Positions 39,749-52,549 of a stretch of DNA of 64,000 bases are shown here, in pieces. The stretch lies in NCBI GenBank assembly GCA_013076295.1, contig RQOL01000772.1, forward strand, positions 3,749,087-3,813,086, read 5' to 3'. A program made the translations under genes and the position numbers. Below the pieces are notes generated by a model, which worked only from the letters and a program-made list of their open reading frames with translations, was not told the DNA's origin and ran no database searches. The DNA is from Sanderia malayensis. Taxonomy: Eukaryota > Cnidaria > Scyphozoa > Semaeostomeae > Pelagiidae. Each line of letters begins with the position of its first letter. Within the stretch, counting starts at the first letter, position 1.

Positions 39749-42700
39749 ATGTTCAAATCATCTAGTAAGTGTTATCCAGATTTCGCTGTAAATTTTGAAT
39801 TTTATGGCCTGATGACTGTTGGTGTGATGAGAAATGTTTTGATTGGAAGAAATAGATTAGCAATTTGCCCAGCCCCATACATGAAAAATTGTAGGAATTT
39901 AGACTTATTCGGGTTGTTTTTTCTAATTTTAATTAAAAAGGCACACAAACCTGTCTATTTATTGTTTATGTTTGCAGATGATAAATAATTAGTGCCTGAA
40001 TAAGGCATACAAAGTTAAACAAAGATTAACCGCATAAAATAACTCTCAAGTCAGCAGTTTTTGATAAACAGAACCGCCCCTTTGCCATGCATGAATGTCA
40101 ATTAAACTCCGCAATTTATGATTGTTAACTGTGGTTGACATTTTGTGATTTATATCCTGAAAAATTTTAATTCCCCTTATCAAAGATGAAGTTTCTTGCT
40201 CTCCTCAGGTCGCCCAAAGATTTTGCATGAAAAATGCAGGCATCCAGCTACTTACCCAAGATCAGGCAAGGAGAGATTTCCAGTGCCAGACCATCAGGTC
40301 AAGTGGAAAAGGGATTTTCCAGAGTACCAGCCAGTTGAGTTCACTGCCGAAAGTGTTCTCGCAAAACCTGTTTGGGCTGACCCTAAAACCGAGTTAGTTC
40401 TTTTGTTTTATTTGCAATAACGCTTTAGGTTTTATAAAGTCAAGCTTTGACATGATATAGTGTAAAGTGAAACAAAATACAGTATTCTGCATGATAGTCA
40501 ATTGTACTATGAAATGCAATAGACTGACTGTTATTTTTAGAGAGATCTTATGATAGAGAGTTTATTTGAGTACTCTGTGAGCTTCTATTACTCCAGTTAC
40601 GTGCCCTTTATCACAATTTTGTTTGCCCTTTATTGCAGTGAAATACCTCCAACCACTCCAATAAGGTTTAATAATATGGACAAAATATACAATGTCAACA
40701 GAAAGAGTCACACAGGGAGCTATCAAGTGATTAACAATAGACCAAGGTATAGGCATTAACATTCTGTCAATTGTTAAATTCAACTTGGACCATTTGGTGT
40801 ATTAAAATATACCTTTTTGAATTGTTTCTTACCTTTATTGATGTTGTTGTTTGTGCCCTAGAAATCCAATGGGAAGAACTGGTATGACGGGAAGGGGTCT
40901 TCTTGGACGATGGGGGCCAAATCATGCCGCTGATCCTATTGTCTCAAGGTGAGAAGGGACAGAATATACCAGCAAAGTGTAGCTGAGATACCATGTATGC
41001 AATTTGGCAATGATCTTGACATTTTTTCTGTTTTTCAAGGTGGAAACTTGATGATAAAGGCAATAAGGTTATGAAAGATGGAAAACCTGTTCTAGAATTT
41101 GTTGCTATTCAAAGACGAGATTCTGATGAGTGGGCAATACCAGGGGTAAATTTTCTCTCTCTTGTTTTAAAGCCCAATAATATATTGGTAGAAAGGCTTC
41201 AACCCACCCCAAATAGTAAAGTAGGGGCTTTAGACTATCCAATTATTGTTCTCCTCCTTTATTAAATTCTGGGCCATTTACTGAAGGGTTCTGAAGATAT
41301 AAGAATGATTTGAAATGTGGACATGAAAAGATCAATGAGAAGGTTTTTTATGCGGGTAGTACAGTTGGACTATTACCTTTACTATTACTATTACGTGTAA
41401 CACCGCCCCCCCCCCAAGAATTGAGTTTTAGCGATTTACTCTGTAAAGTTCGATTTTTGGTCAGTAAAATTATATTACGAAAGTCTATATGGTTTTGTGG
41501 TAAGGTTTTTTTAAATTACTCAGTACATAAGAGCTTACACCCCGGAAGAAAATTTCCTGGAACCGGCCCTGGGAATAGGGAAATTGTTCACAGGGTTTTG
41601 AAGCATATTGAGCTTCATGTTATTGCATACCTACATATTTCTTCTTGCCAGGGCATGGTGAATCCAGGTGACACGATCCAAAACACTCTGAAGGCAGAAT
41701 TTGGTGAAGAAGCACTGAATTCCATTGAGGCAAACCCTGAAGAAAGACGCAAAATGATGGTTGAAATTGACAAAGTATTTGCCCAGGGCCATGTGGTAAG
41801 TAAAAGAACTAAGTCTAATCCAGTAGGTTCCCGCATGTAAGGAACCACTTTTTGAATTCAGGCCTTAGAAAGTTTTTTATTTAAAGAGACTTTTTTGTAA
41901 TCATGGTCAAAGTTTATAATCAGGGCCACAGTTTGTTTCTTATAACAGGAGCTCCTTGATAAGAAAATTGAGGCCTGTTTCTTATAGAAGGGGTTTTCTT
42001 ATGTGTGGGAACTTACTGCATGCTTTATGACTCTGTATGTTATTTATATTTTTGTCTGTGTTCTTAAAATATTTAACTGTTGGCTGTGTTGGTTTTAAAG
42101 AAAGCTAGTTCATGACTGGCTTGTGGAAATTTTCCGAGGAAACTCTAAGATTAACATTATGTAGATCAGTTAGATTTAGAAACTCTAAGATTTTTAGATT
42201 GAGATTCACTCATCAATCAACTTGTGGGAGACTTGATTTGGTATTTTCAGGTTTCCCATGTGGTTTGGTTTTTCTGGCATTTACCATTGATAGTGTGTGG
42301 AATTATGTTCATATCAAATATATCGTTGTAGCTTAACTTATGGCTATCCACAGACGATGACTCCTGACCCATGTAATTGGTACTAACAGCCCTCTGTTGG
42401 TCGAAACTTTCAAATTTTCAATTTTGTTCTCTCTTAGTTCATCCCATCATTAACTTTGCTCTAGGTTTGACCCTCTGGCAATTCAAACAACTACTCTAAA
42501 TCCTCCAATAAGCCCTTGGAAGCTTATTTGGAAATACGATAGTTTAGCTAGATTTTTATTCAATATTAAGTTATACTATGCAGTCGATCAATAAAGCTGA
42601 ACCCCACTGCTATTTCCAATACTCTCACTGCACAAATTCAAATATTCTGATATTTATCAATATCTTTTCTCGGTATTCTTGCAAATGGTCATCAGGATGG

Positions 42701-43055
42701 GGGCTGGTTCAAGGGGTGTTTTACCCCCTTATTGTGATTGACTCTATTTAGTTGTATGCATGCCATATAACATATTTCTAATAATAAACACAACATGATA
42801 ACAATCCGTGAATTACTTTCCCAGGTCTATAAAGGTTATGTGGACGACCCAAGGAACACGGACAACGCTTGGATGGAGACCGTAGCCATGAATTTCCACG
42901 ATGATAGCGGCAAGGCGTTCAGCAAAATCCCTTTGAAAGCAGGTGATGACGCAAAAGACGTTGGATGGACCGCTGCTGACAGCACGTTGAAGTTGTACGC
43001 AAGCCACAACAAGTTCATTGCTGACACATGTAAAAGGCACAAGGCTCATTTCTGA
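39749..43055 (+). CDS. NUDT9: ADP-ribose pyrophosphatase, NUDT9 family (7 exons, 291 aa)
   Basis: Nudix hydrolase splitting ADP-ribose into AMP and ribose 5-phosphate; the animal enzyme is mainly mitochondrial. Exons: 39749-39764, 40209-40392, 40639-40746, 40862-40948, 41040-41145, 41652-41795, 42825-43055. Family marks: [72 protein letters not shown]. The Nudix box reads [20 protein letters not shown]: the metal-binding EFGEE core is kept, but the first Glu is Asp and the usual Arg of RE is Ala. The first exon is short and less certain: MFKSS is the only in-frame ATG I find, and the protein is shorter than human NUDT9 (350 aa), so an upstream exon may be missing. A polyadenylation signal AATAAA lies at 43079. 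Confidence 0.9.
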
Positions 43056-44197
43056 GAGCAGACACAGAAGACAATAGACAATAAAGAAGACAATAGAAAA
43101 TAATCAACGAAGACAATATACAATAGAGTATTTTTAGCAGCTGACTACGTGTTTGTGTATTTAACTCTACGTACCGTATTTACTAGAGTGAGCGCCGCTC
43201 CCGAATGAGCGCCGCTCCCGAATGAACGCCGCTGCCGAATGAGCGCCGCATAAAAAATACCGGATATTAAAAGAGCGCCGCAGCGCTTACTCGAGTAAAT
43301 ACGGTATGTAAAGCTTTTCACGGTGAAGTTACAGCATGACAAGCTTCGAGTTGGGAGATCAAAAGTTGAAGGATAAAATAATCATCAAATTATCGAAATT
43401 CTGATGCCGCAGACGTCTCTTGAAAGGGATAATAAAATAATTGTTTTTGTTAGAGCTCGTAAAGCCAAGGGGACAGTGTATCACTAAACAGTCCCCCTCC
43501 CTCCCCCCATCGAGGCTCATTTCGTTTGTTATATGAAGTTTGCTGTTGTTTTTAGAATAGGTTCTAATCCACTGTATTTTATATTCATTCAGGTGTATTT
43601 ATTGAAACGTATTCAGTGAAAGTGCAACTGGTTCGCATTACATGAACTGACATTCAGATAATTGTTTGAAAATTGCGATAATGTATGCATTTTTTAATGT
43701 TTATTGGATGTTTTTTGAGGTCCTTTCCTCGATTTATTTTCATTGTTATAGTGTATCTTGCAATCTGCGACTATTTTGGTATTATATGAATTTTAATGCA
43801 GGTTGAGAAACATCTTATTCGCAGAACTTGTATAGCGCACTGTCCTTGTTCACTGAAATTAACTTAATCTACGGATTATAAATTCGTGTGCGGGGATGCT
43901 ATCGGTCATTAAATCTTTCCGATCCTTTTTATTATGAAAAGGTCCCGGTGCCCTATTTGCTGGTCTGCAAAATACATACATGTCATTTTGCTTTCTCGTT
44001 GTCTTTGTCGCCTTTGAACTTTTTAATCATGTGACGTTTGCATTGCGCATTTCCCGGTTGTTTTGAAGAAAATTTTTGTGACTTGACTGAGGAGGAACAA
44101 CACGTCGCCATTTGAAGAAATATTTTCTAGCGAGTGGTCATTTGAGTGAGGGTGCTCGCCTTATTGTAGTTGTTACAAACATAATTCATTTATCAAA
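43056..44197. other. Intergenic, NUDT9 3' UTR, one MITE, promoter of the acyltransferase
   Basis: Apart from the small palindromic element at 43172-43306 I see no gene or RNA. Bases 44000-44195 before the ATG carry short GC-richer stretches (GCATTGCGCATTTCCCGG) that may belong to the promoter. Confidence 0.5.
43172..43306. mobile_element. Small palindromic MITE (TACCGTATTTACT ends)
   Basis: 135 bp; left end TACCGTATTTACTAGAGTGA and right end, reversed, TACCGTATTTACTCGAGTAA. The interior repeats GAGCGCCGCTCCCGAAT three times. No coding capacity. The terminal TACCGTATTT motif recurs at 53385-53395. Confidence 0.7.
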
Positions 44198-46319
44198 ATG
44201 GCTCATCTGTATCTGAAATACGTAGAGAGTACAATTCCTGTAGTTTTTCATGGATTTTTGTGCATCCTGGCCTATTTATTTTGGGCCAGTTTTGCAGCAC
44301 TGACGTTGCCAATGCTCGCGATATTCAAGCTTTTTAAACTCTTGGAGAAAGCTGTGATAATGTACAGGAAAATTGGAACAGAACTGGCAGTGTTTGATAT
44401 ACCGTTCATGCACGAATCCGTTGAAAATCCCAATTTTATGTCGTCTTTAATGACAATGAAGGGGAAGTTGGACATCGACAAGCTTCGAGGCACTGTCGAG
44501 GACAAATTAGTGAGAAGTCAACCCGAAGCCTCGTATAAACGAATGAAGCAGAGAGTTGTTCGATGCTATGATACTTACTTATGGAAAGAAGAAGAAAGTT
44601 TTGATATTGCCGAACATATGCCAGTTTATGATGAACAGAAAGTCGAAACGAAATCACAACTTGAAACTGTCTTTTCAGAATTAGCTTCTAGGCCCATTCC
44701 TGAGAAATTATCCCCATGGCAATTCACAATCGTCCCCATGCATGGCCAAGAAGAAATGTATGCTATTCATTTTAAAGTTCATCATTGTATTGGAGATGGT
44801 TTTGCCATGGTTGGTCTACTTTGTCAACTTGTCGACAGCAAACCAAAATTAGTCGAGCCGAAAAAAAACCAAGGAGTTATGACCAACCCGGTGAGAAGAA
44901 TCATCAAAGGAATCCTGACTGGTCCTTTGGTCTTGTTAACGTTAATGTTCTCACGATATGTCAGGAACCCGTTTAAAAGCAAGGTACCTCCATTGAAGAA
45001 GAAAGTCAGCTGGACTAATGCTATCGAATTGGAAACCGTAAAATTGCTGAAAAACAAAACTGGTAAGAAAGAACTTGAGTTATATTCTCTCAAAATAAAA
45101 CTTCACGTCCGACCTCGAAAGAGGAAAAAGTCAGCAGGTCGTAGACCTCAATCTAATTCATTGAATGTGGGAATGACAAATAATATACATTTTTATTCTC
45201 GTATTGACCAGCTGCAAATTTTTTCTTTCGTGAAAAGCGTGCAAGACCCCTTTGGGTTTTTCTACATATCAATTTTCAACTTTGAACTCTGTGGTCAAAG
45301 TAATGTCAACCCCTGGTCAACTCAAAACAGAACAGGCCCTGTTAAAGTGGAATTGTGCCTGAACTTGTCTTGTCCGCATTGAGGGTTTCACTCTGTGCAA
45401 TGCTGTTGCATGTCAATTGTCCATAGATTATCAGGTATTCGGTTGCTGTTGTGAAAACATTTGTCGAGTTTTCTTTCAACAGCTTTTGACTGGTTGTTCG
45501 TTTTTGTCGAGTTTCCACACACCCCCGCAAAACATTTCAACCGAGATTGCATGAATTTAAGGAAATCGTACTTCTGTTGTATTTATATTGATATTTTTTT
45601 GGTCGTTGCAATGTGTGGTTATGTGGTTTGGGCTCATGGGGCCAAAAGCTCTTCATTTCTCATGACTCATTGAGGTGAATGACTCATTTTGTTTTTGTTT
45701 TTTATCAGCCTCTACTGTGAATGACGTCATAACATCCTGTCTTGCTGGAGCGATCAGGATGTATTTGCAGGGCGAAGGAACGGTGGACCCGGAAGACCAA
45801 GCGATCACGATGACCTTCAACTCGAGACCAGTATCAAAGAAACTCCTCGATTGCATTCCTCTGGGAAACCACTCGGGAGCGATGTTTCTGAGTTTACCAG
45901 TCTCAATTGGGGATCCGGTAAAGAGGCTCGAAGTGACAAAAGCAAGAATGGATGTTATGAAAAAATCAGCTGATCCGCATCTGTTTACTTTCATCTATTA
46001 CTTTGTGTTAGGCCACTTACCCTTGTCTCTCTCCCGCTTTTCTTGCAACCGCTTGAACACGCATTGCAGTTTGGTATTCTCGAACGTTCCTGGACCCGTG
46101 GAACCTATACACGTGTCTGGACACGTGATTGATTCCATGATGATCACGCCACCGCTTGCATTCGATATCGGTGTTTCAATTGCAGCAGTCACATACAACG
46201 GCACTTTGAGAATGGCAATCATTAGCGATGAGAGAGTTATCAAACATCCAGAGAAAGTCACGCACGCTTTTGAACAGATCCTTGATGATTTTGCACAGCG
46301 GATTCTGAAACTGGATTAA
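44198..46319 (+). CDS. WSD1-like wax ester synthase / diacylglycerol O-acyltransferase (2 exons, 491 aa)
   Basis: Member of the WS/DGAT O-acyltransferase family, which moves acyl groups from acyl-CoA to fatty alcohols or diacylglycerol. Exons 44198-45062 and 45709-46319, joined in phase 1. The catalytic HHxxxDG motif is present as HHCIGDG (about residue 196). VNDVITSCLAGAIR corresponds to the conserved ND motif of the C-terminal half, and SNVPGP to the family's NVPGP signature. Residues 10-50 contain one or two membrane segments (FHGFLCILAYLFWASFAALT), so it is likely bound to the endoplasmic reticulum or lipid droplets. The open frame runs on past the donor at 45063 to 45382, but that extension is not family-like and is intron. 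The natural substrate cannot be told from sequence. Confidence 0.9.
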
Positions 46320-47348
46320 CAGGTTTGGTTTCATGGTGAATTTGGAATTTGCAGACTGGGTTTAATTTTTTTATGTTATTTTATAATTTTATTCTCACTG
46401 AATACTCACTTATCTACTTATACTCATTGTTTTTTGTTTATTTCACAATGTTGTTTGTCTATTTTACGAATATGCATATGAATAATATAACCATTATTAT
46501 TTCAATTTTTTAAATACCTTTTAATTAATTTCTATATACAGTTTAGAAGGCTTTTTCTATAATTTGTGTCACAAGCTCACTCATTGGCTCAACGTTGAGT
46601 CGGGTTACAGTCTTCCATCACAGAGTGGAAATTTTTCTAGCTTTGGTTAGAAATAGCAAGAAAGGTTGGCTGGTTCCATCCTTTTTGTCCTCATCAAATG
46701 TCGTATTTCAGTCACCATATGTCATCTTGTGATGCAAGTTATAGAAATAGCTTTTTAAAAACATGAAGACTAAATCTAACTTATTCGAGCGGCAAAAATT
46801 TTAATAATTAATTGTTATTATTTTTTGTAAGTTTCCTACTGTTTTTAACCACAGTTTTTCAATTAATTTTTAATAAAGTGGAGATTTTGCGATTATTTAC
46901 TAATTTTATTTGTTTGGTTTTCCAAACTGCATTCAAATATACATGACACATATCAAACCATCTTATTTGGTGAATTTATGTAGTTTAATTATCGAAATTT
47001 GCGAATAATAATTAGATAGAGTCTTAGCGTGTTTTTAGATAGGGTTTTCTTTTTTGAAACAAAATAGCATTTTTTAAAATTTAAGAAAATTGAGAGGTTA
47101 TTTAGAATGAAACTTGTTACTGCATATTGAATTTTTTTGTTTGATAATGTTTTGGAACCTCCAAATCAATTTATGGAGTCCACAAATTATAGGAACAAAA
47201 GTCCCAGTCACATGGCCCTTCTTCTTTTAATTCCCGGTTTTCTTGTTCCGCTTTTTCTTGCTACGCACAAACGATCATGTGCCATGCATTCATGTTAGCG
47301 CTTTGTATCCCTGTAGTGAGAACAAAGTCCTCTCCTCCCTAAATAAAG
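46320..47348. other. Intergenic, AT-rich, no gene
   Basis: Acyltransferase 3' UTR followed by AT-rich sequence and the NIPSNAP promoter. No exon, RNA or clear repeat was found. Confidence 0.5.
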
Positions 47349-50300
47349 ATGGCCTCCGTCCTGGCGAGAAAAAATTTTCTTTCTTTCGACAACTTCGCCT
47401 TTCGGGGAGGTTTTCTCAAGGTCAGCAGCATTTTGAATGGCTTGACATGTAGTAATAACTCGTCAGGATTCATCATTTCTGGAAATGTTCGCAAATACAG
47501 CCAAGATGATGCCAGAAAGGGAACATTTTTGAACAAGCTGTTAGGTCGTTCCGTGCTTCCGCACACTGATGCTCATTCCAAGGTCCTAACTGAAAGTCTG
47601 ACACTTTATGAGCTTCAATGTAAGTCATGCTCGTGTTTATTGAAAGTCTGTATCCTTTCTTGCTCTTTATACATTTTGCAGACAGAACCACCACCACACA
47701 AAGGGGTTGGGTCAAACGCAGCAGCCCAGCCCCCTTCTTCCTGTCCCTTTTTGCCCCCCTCTAAAAATGTCACATTAAGATTGCATTGAATTGGATTTGA
47801 AGTTGTTTTCGCTTTTGTTTGCTGAATTTGGCCTGGAGCCATAGCACGTTACCAAAATACCAAAAATGAAACAGGTAAAAATAAGGATACCTACAATGTC
47901 AGAAATGTTGTGATGCATATGGGAATGCATACAGTTGACTCTCGCTATCTCGAACCCCCAGGGGAAATGAAAATTTGTTCGGCATAGCTGGAGTTCGAGA
48001 TATCCGAACTAAATTCACCCAAATAGAGAACGAGGGGAAATGGGAATCTGTTTGAGATAGCGAGTTATTTGAGATAACCGAGTTCGAGATAGCGAGATTT
48101 GACTGTAATTGGGAGTCAAATGGGGGCAACTTCTGTGACCTGCAGGGACAACTTGGTGGTTCCGCAATGACCCACTTTGAATCAGTGTGCCTACCATGTT
48201 ATCACATATCAATAATGACGGTGTCATTATTGATATGTCATTTTGATATGTGATAACATGCACATGGGAGATACATCAACTTTCAGCATTGATTGATAGC
48301 ATAACGATCTTCTATTGCAGTCCATTATGTGAAATCACAATTTATGGATGAGTACTTATCATCTGTGTAAGAATTTACTTTTTTCAGATACATTCCATCA
48401 TCTATTTGTTAAAAACATTTAAAATAATTCACAATTGTCTCAATATTTGGATGTTCTAGCTTAGAATTTTCTGACATCATCTTGTAGATCTACCATTTCT
48501 CCAAGACTGGATAAATGTGAAGAGTTTCCTGGTAATTTAGTTGGCAGTTGGGTGACACAATATGGTGAACTTGACCAAGTTGGTAAGAAAACACAAAATC
48601 CATTTTTCTTGCCATGTTGTTTCACCAATATCTGATTCAATCAACCAACTAGAAGTTCATTTGATTCAATCAACCATATATTCAATCATATATCCTTATT
48701 CTCTTTCTCAATATTTGATTCAATCAACCATGTTCTATCATAAAACTTGATCCTTTCATATTTTCATTGCAGTCCATCTTTGGAGCTACAAGGGAGGCTA
48801 TAAGTCAGCTTCTGAGGCAAAAAATTTTTTAGCTACAGATAAGGCAAGTAAAACTTTTGATACCACTTTTTTTAAGGCCTTGAAACTCTCACATTCATAT
48901 AGCCTCTAATCGTATTTCCAAAGGAGGCCCAAGCAGTCACCCAAAAGTGTTTTTATTTTACTTTCAATGTCGATCTTCTCTCTTGGAAAAGGAGAAGTTT
49001 GCAAAAATAATAATCTTTATCCTTTTAGAATCATTAAAGCTACTTTTCAGATTGATTGTTAGTTTCTCTTTGTCATTTTGCAGGAATTTCTTGAATATTC
49101 TAAAAAGAGAAATGGTTTTTTGAGACGTAGAGTGAATCAACTATTGCACGAGTTTTCATTTTGGGACTCACCACAGCCCAGGGATCCTTCACACATCTAC
49201 GAATTGAGAAGTTATACATTAAAGGTATCATTGTTGACATTAATCCTTCACTATTACACCACCTTATTAATCCTTGAACCTATACCAAACACATCAACAT
49301 CCCGTCTAACTTGTTGTGTGTTCTCTTTAGTTCATTGAGCTTGTACTTTATAATTCACTGGCTTAATTCGTTAAGTTTATACCATACAGCTCATTACGTT
49401 TTTACCTCATAGTTCATTGTGCTTATACCTTACAGTTTATTTAGATCATAGTTCATTGGGGTATTTTTATATGGTCCATTTCTATTCACCTTATAGTTTA
49501 TTAGGTACAAGAACTAAGGTGCAGGCCTATATTAGCTACACAAACTGCCACAATTGCTGGCCTGTATTATCAGTTAAACCTTGCTTGCCTGCTGGGTTTA
49601 TAGCTTGTTAAGTTCAAGGCTTGTAAATTGTTAATTTATGCTGTGTGGCTCTTCCAGTATATGACTCAAAGATCGTCGAAGCGGCCTGTAGCTCATTGAG
49701 CTTGTGTCTCATAGCTCATCAAGTTTATGTCTTATAGTTCATTGAGTCATGTCTCACAGCTTCTTGCTTTGATGTTTTAGCTCCTTTTGTATTCGTATTC
49801 AATAAAACTGGTTCTATTTCTTTTAGCCTGGTACTTTGATTGAATGGGGCAACAACTGGTAAGTCAATTGATAGCATCAGTTGCCTTTTATATGCTACTT
49901 TGTTCCAAGAAGATATTATTATTGACTTGTACTAACTGAATTATTTTCTCAGGGGCAATGCGATTAAGATTCGTCAACAAGATGCTGTTGGCGGTTTCTT
50001 TTCACAGATTGGAAGCTTATACCAAGTTCATCACATCTGGGGTACGAGTATAAATTGTCTTTAATTCCTTGCTGATTTCAAATAATTAATTTGGTCGATT
50101 TCAAGTGATGTGCTTTGCCTGTGGTAAACTGCTACAATAGTAGACAAAAGTCCTGGGTTGCTTAGTGATTTTGCAAGTTCTAAACGTATCCTACAGCATT
50201 CAAACAATATTGTTATCAGAAACTGTCTTGTGTAATATCGACAAAGCTCTCTTTGCATAATGATCACAGGGGGTGAGAACAACATGGTTTTAGTGGGCAT

Positions 50301-50900
50301 GGGGGTTGAATAAAGCCCACAAGAAGTAACCCAAAGACTTTTGTTCACTATTGCATGCCTGGTTTTTGCCTCAGCGCATCAGCTTTTACACTGCTTCAAC
50401 GAAGTGAATGTTAAGCTATTTTCTTTGTCGGATGTTTTGTAAACTTGTGAGTTATTGGTTGATTGCATTTGCTTTACGCTTCAGCTTATAAAGACTTGAA
50501 TCACCGCAAATCAGCAAGAGAACAGATGTGGCAAGAACCAGGATGGGGTGATTGTGTTGCTAATACAGGTAACGATCTTTTAATCGCAAACATAGCTTAT
50601 AGCCAGTCCAATACACTTTCATAAAATCGTTAAGTTTCTTCCTTAATAATTTTAACTAATTGTTTATCTATAGATGCGTAATATCTATACATCACAGTGC
50701 TCGATGTACAGAAGTACAGAGCAATAATTTAGCATAGTCTGTCTGATGAATGCGTAAGCATGAAACTCAGAGTAACAGAGAACTAAGTCTACTTTCTTGC
50801 TTCTACTAATCGTTTATTGTCTTTTTCATTTGCAGTTCCACTTGTTAATAACATGGAGTCGCGATTGCTCGTACCAACCTCCTTTTCACCAACGCAATAA
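47349..50900 (+). CDS. NIPSNAP: NIPSNAP family mitochondrial protein (9 exons, 297 aa)
   Basis: NIPSNAP proteins are mitochondrial matrix proteins that move to the surface of damaged mitochondria and recruit autophagy factors. Exons: 47349-47619, 48321-48366, 48488-48582, 48773-48843, 49084-49224, 49827-49858, 49953-50041, 50485-50568, 50836-50900. Phases agree throughout. Marks: [65 protein letters not shown] at the C-terminus. Two ferredoxin-like NIPSNAP domains are covered. The first about 60 residues are basic and Ser-rich, fitting a presequence. The intron after exon 4 starts with GC (AAG|GCAAGT) instead of GT; reading to the next GT would break the frame. Intron 5 is full of diverged TAGTTCATTGAGCTT repeats. 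Confidence 0.95.
47932..48105. mobile_element. Pogo/Tigger-type MITE with TA target duplication
   Basis: 174 bp. Left end CAGTTGACTCTCGCTATCTC; right end reversed CAGTCAAATCTCGCTATCTC; both continue GAAC. TA flanks both ends (47930-47931 and 48106-48107). The terminal repeats with CTCGCTATCTCGAAC are characteristic of pogo/Tigger derivatives. It lies in NIPSNAP intron 1. Confidence 0.85.
49320..49765. repeat. Diverged tandem repeat in NIPSNAP intron 5
   Basis: Repeated TAGTTCATTGAGCTTGTA-like units of roughly 28-33 bp fill most of the intron (for example 49325, 49390, 49445, 49690, 49735). The units are decayed, with no sign of function. Confidence 0.6.
50132..50355. mobile_element. MITE, CTACAATAG family, copy 2 (diverged)
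   Basis: Left end CTACAATAGTAGACAAAAGT; right end reversed TGCAATAGTGAACAAAAGTC. The interior keeps AAACAATATTGTTATC. It is related to 29666-29952 and 63587-63869 but shorter and more decayed. It lies in NIPSNAP intron 7. Confidence 0.65.
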
Positions 50901-51439
50901 AACTGTTGAACTGTGAGTATGTGAGTTGACGTGAACGTGAGTTGAATTTAACTCATTTCTGTACATAGCCTCTGTTTTGGTATTCATGATTGTGCAAGTT
51001 TTTATGAATGATGAAGAATCTTCCAGCTTAATTTAACGACTTTGTAAACATTCGAGCTTCAAGTATTCTATAGAGACCAAATTGACAATACGATTTTCAT
51101 ACGATTCTTTAGCACAAGCCTTTTCTTAATTAAAGGAATTTTGCTGTCCTACACTATGGCTTTTTTTTAATTTATCTGATACGTTTTCGTAGTTTAGTGG
51201 AATTCTTATCAACAACTGTTATAGGCGGAGGATGGACTGTTGAAAATATACAAAATTTATCAAAATTGTGTTCTTGAAATTGTAGAGTTATTGAAATGTT
51301 GATGTATCGATACCGCGTGTCATATTTTTTGCGATTAGAAATCTGTATTCAACAGCATCAATTTTTGCGCGCGCATCTCCCCACGTGCAATCAATCGCTT
51401 TCAGAGTATAAACTCGGCACGTGTCGCAAACACATTCCC

Positions 51440-51790
51440 CTTGAAACAAAACTATTCCCAAGGGAATATATATTCACGTGAGGTTTAATTTTATTCCCAA
51501 GGGATTCATTTTTTAATCTTGTACCCGGGAAAATGAAAAAAATGAATCCCCTGGGAATATTTATTCCCACGAGGTTAAATTTTATTCCCAAGGGATTCAT
51601 TTTTAAAATTTTGATACCTGAAAAAACGAAAAAAATGAATCCCATGGGAATAGTTATTCTCGTGGGATTTAATCTTATTCCCAAGGGATTCATTTTTTTC
51701 GTTTTTTCAGGTATCAAAATTTAAAAAATGAATCTCTTGGGAATTGATTATTCCCTTGGGATTTAATTTTCCGATTAAGCAATTCTCTGG
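51440..51790. repeat. Inverted-repeat cluster of TTCCCAAGGGATTCAT units
   Basis: At least seven alternating direct and inverted copies of a unit built on TATTCCCAAGGGATTCATTT, itself partly palindromic (TTCCCAAGGGA, ATCCCATGGGA). A longer palindrome centres near 51670: GATACCTGAAAAAACGAAAA on one side and its complement on the other. The strand could fold into long hairpins. Confidence 0.8.
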
Positions 51791-52391
51791 GAATATCTGT
51801 TGTCCTTTTATTTATTGTTAATGCAACTTATCATGCAATTCAACCGATTAATTAACGTGGCCGGCGAAATTTGTTAGTGAAATTCGTAATACTGTAGTAT
51901 ATGGTACAGAAATTAACTGTTGAGCTCCGTATACTTGGCTCGAACTCTGGTTGCCACCAGGGCACAACAGCGCTTTTCCAACTGGTCCACCAAACCATCA
52001 CATACAACCACCGTTGAATGACAATAGGATACAAAAGAACAAATTGTACTCAGCTTGTTTAATTTCAACCCTGGATAGTTGACAGCCTTTAGACTATAAA
52101 AATCAAATATAAAATTGATAAAAAATAACCCTGACCCTATAACTATTTACATAAACAAACATAGTCCAGCCAGTTTCGTTAAACAAGGAACTTTGTGTGG
52201 TCATTATCCACGTTGCCTGCTGTAACGGTAAAAAAACTAGTATTATTATCAAAGGTCAGAACACAAAGCTAGGGTTGTTATAAATAATTTTTAAGAAACC
52301 TTCCTTAAAATTGAAGGATTCTTTGTCGAATAATAATAAACAGTATTTCGTTGAAATTCAAGTCTCGCAGTTGACTTGTACATTGAGTTGA

Positions 52392-52549
52392 CAGTACAAT
52401 CCTGATAACTCGAACCTCAAAGGGACCAATGAAACTGGTTCCAGTTAAATCGAGGGCTATAAAGTAGGTACTAGCTTTCACTACTAGCTTTCAAAGGGAA
52501 TGCACATTGGCTCGAGTTATCCGAGGCTCGAGTTGTCGGGAATTTACTG
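52392..52549. mobile_element. Pogo-type MITE, third sequence variant
   Basis: 158 bp with ends CAGTACAATCCTGATAACTC and, reversed, CAGTAAATTCCCGACAACTC, both continuing GA(A/G)CCTC. The interior contains GGCTCGAGTTATCCGAGG, the typical core of pogo-like repeats. No coding capacity. Confidence 0.7.

Noticed and set aside
45063..45382. C-terminal extension of the acyltransferase first exon
   Set aside because: The open frame continues past a good GTAAGA donor, but the residues are not family-like, while joining to 45709 restores the conserved second half.
51391..51724. Overlapping frames rich in MNPLGI/GFIF repeats
   Set aside because: They are translations of the foldback repeat; both strands are open for the same reason.
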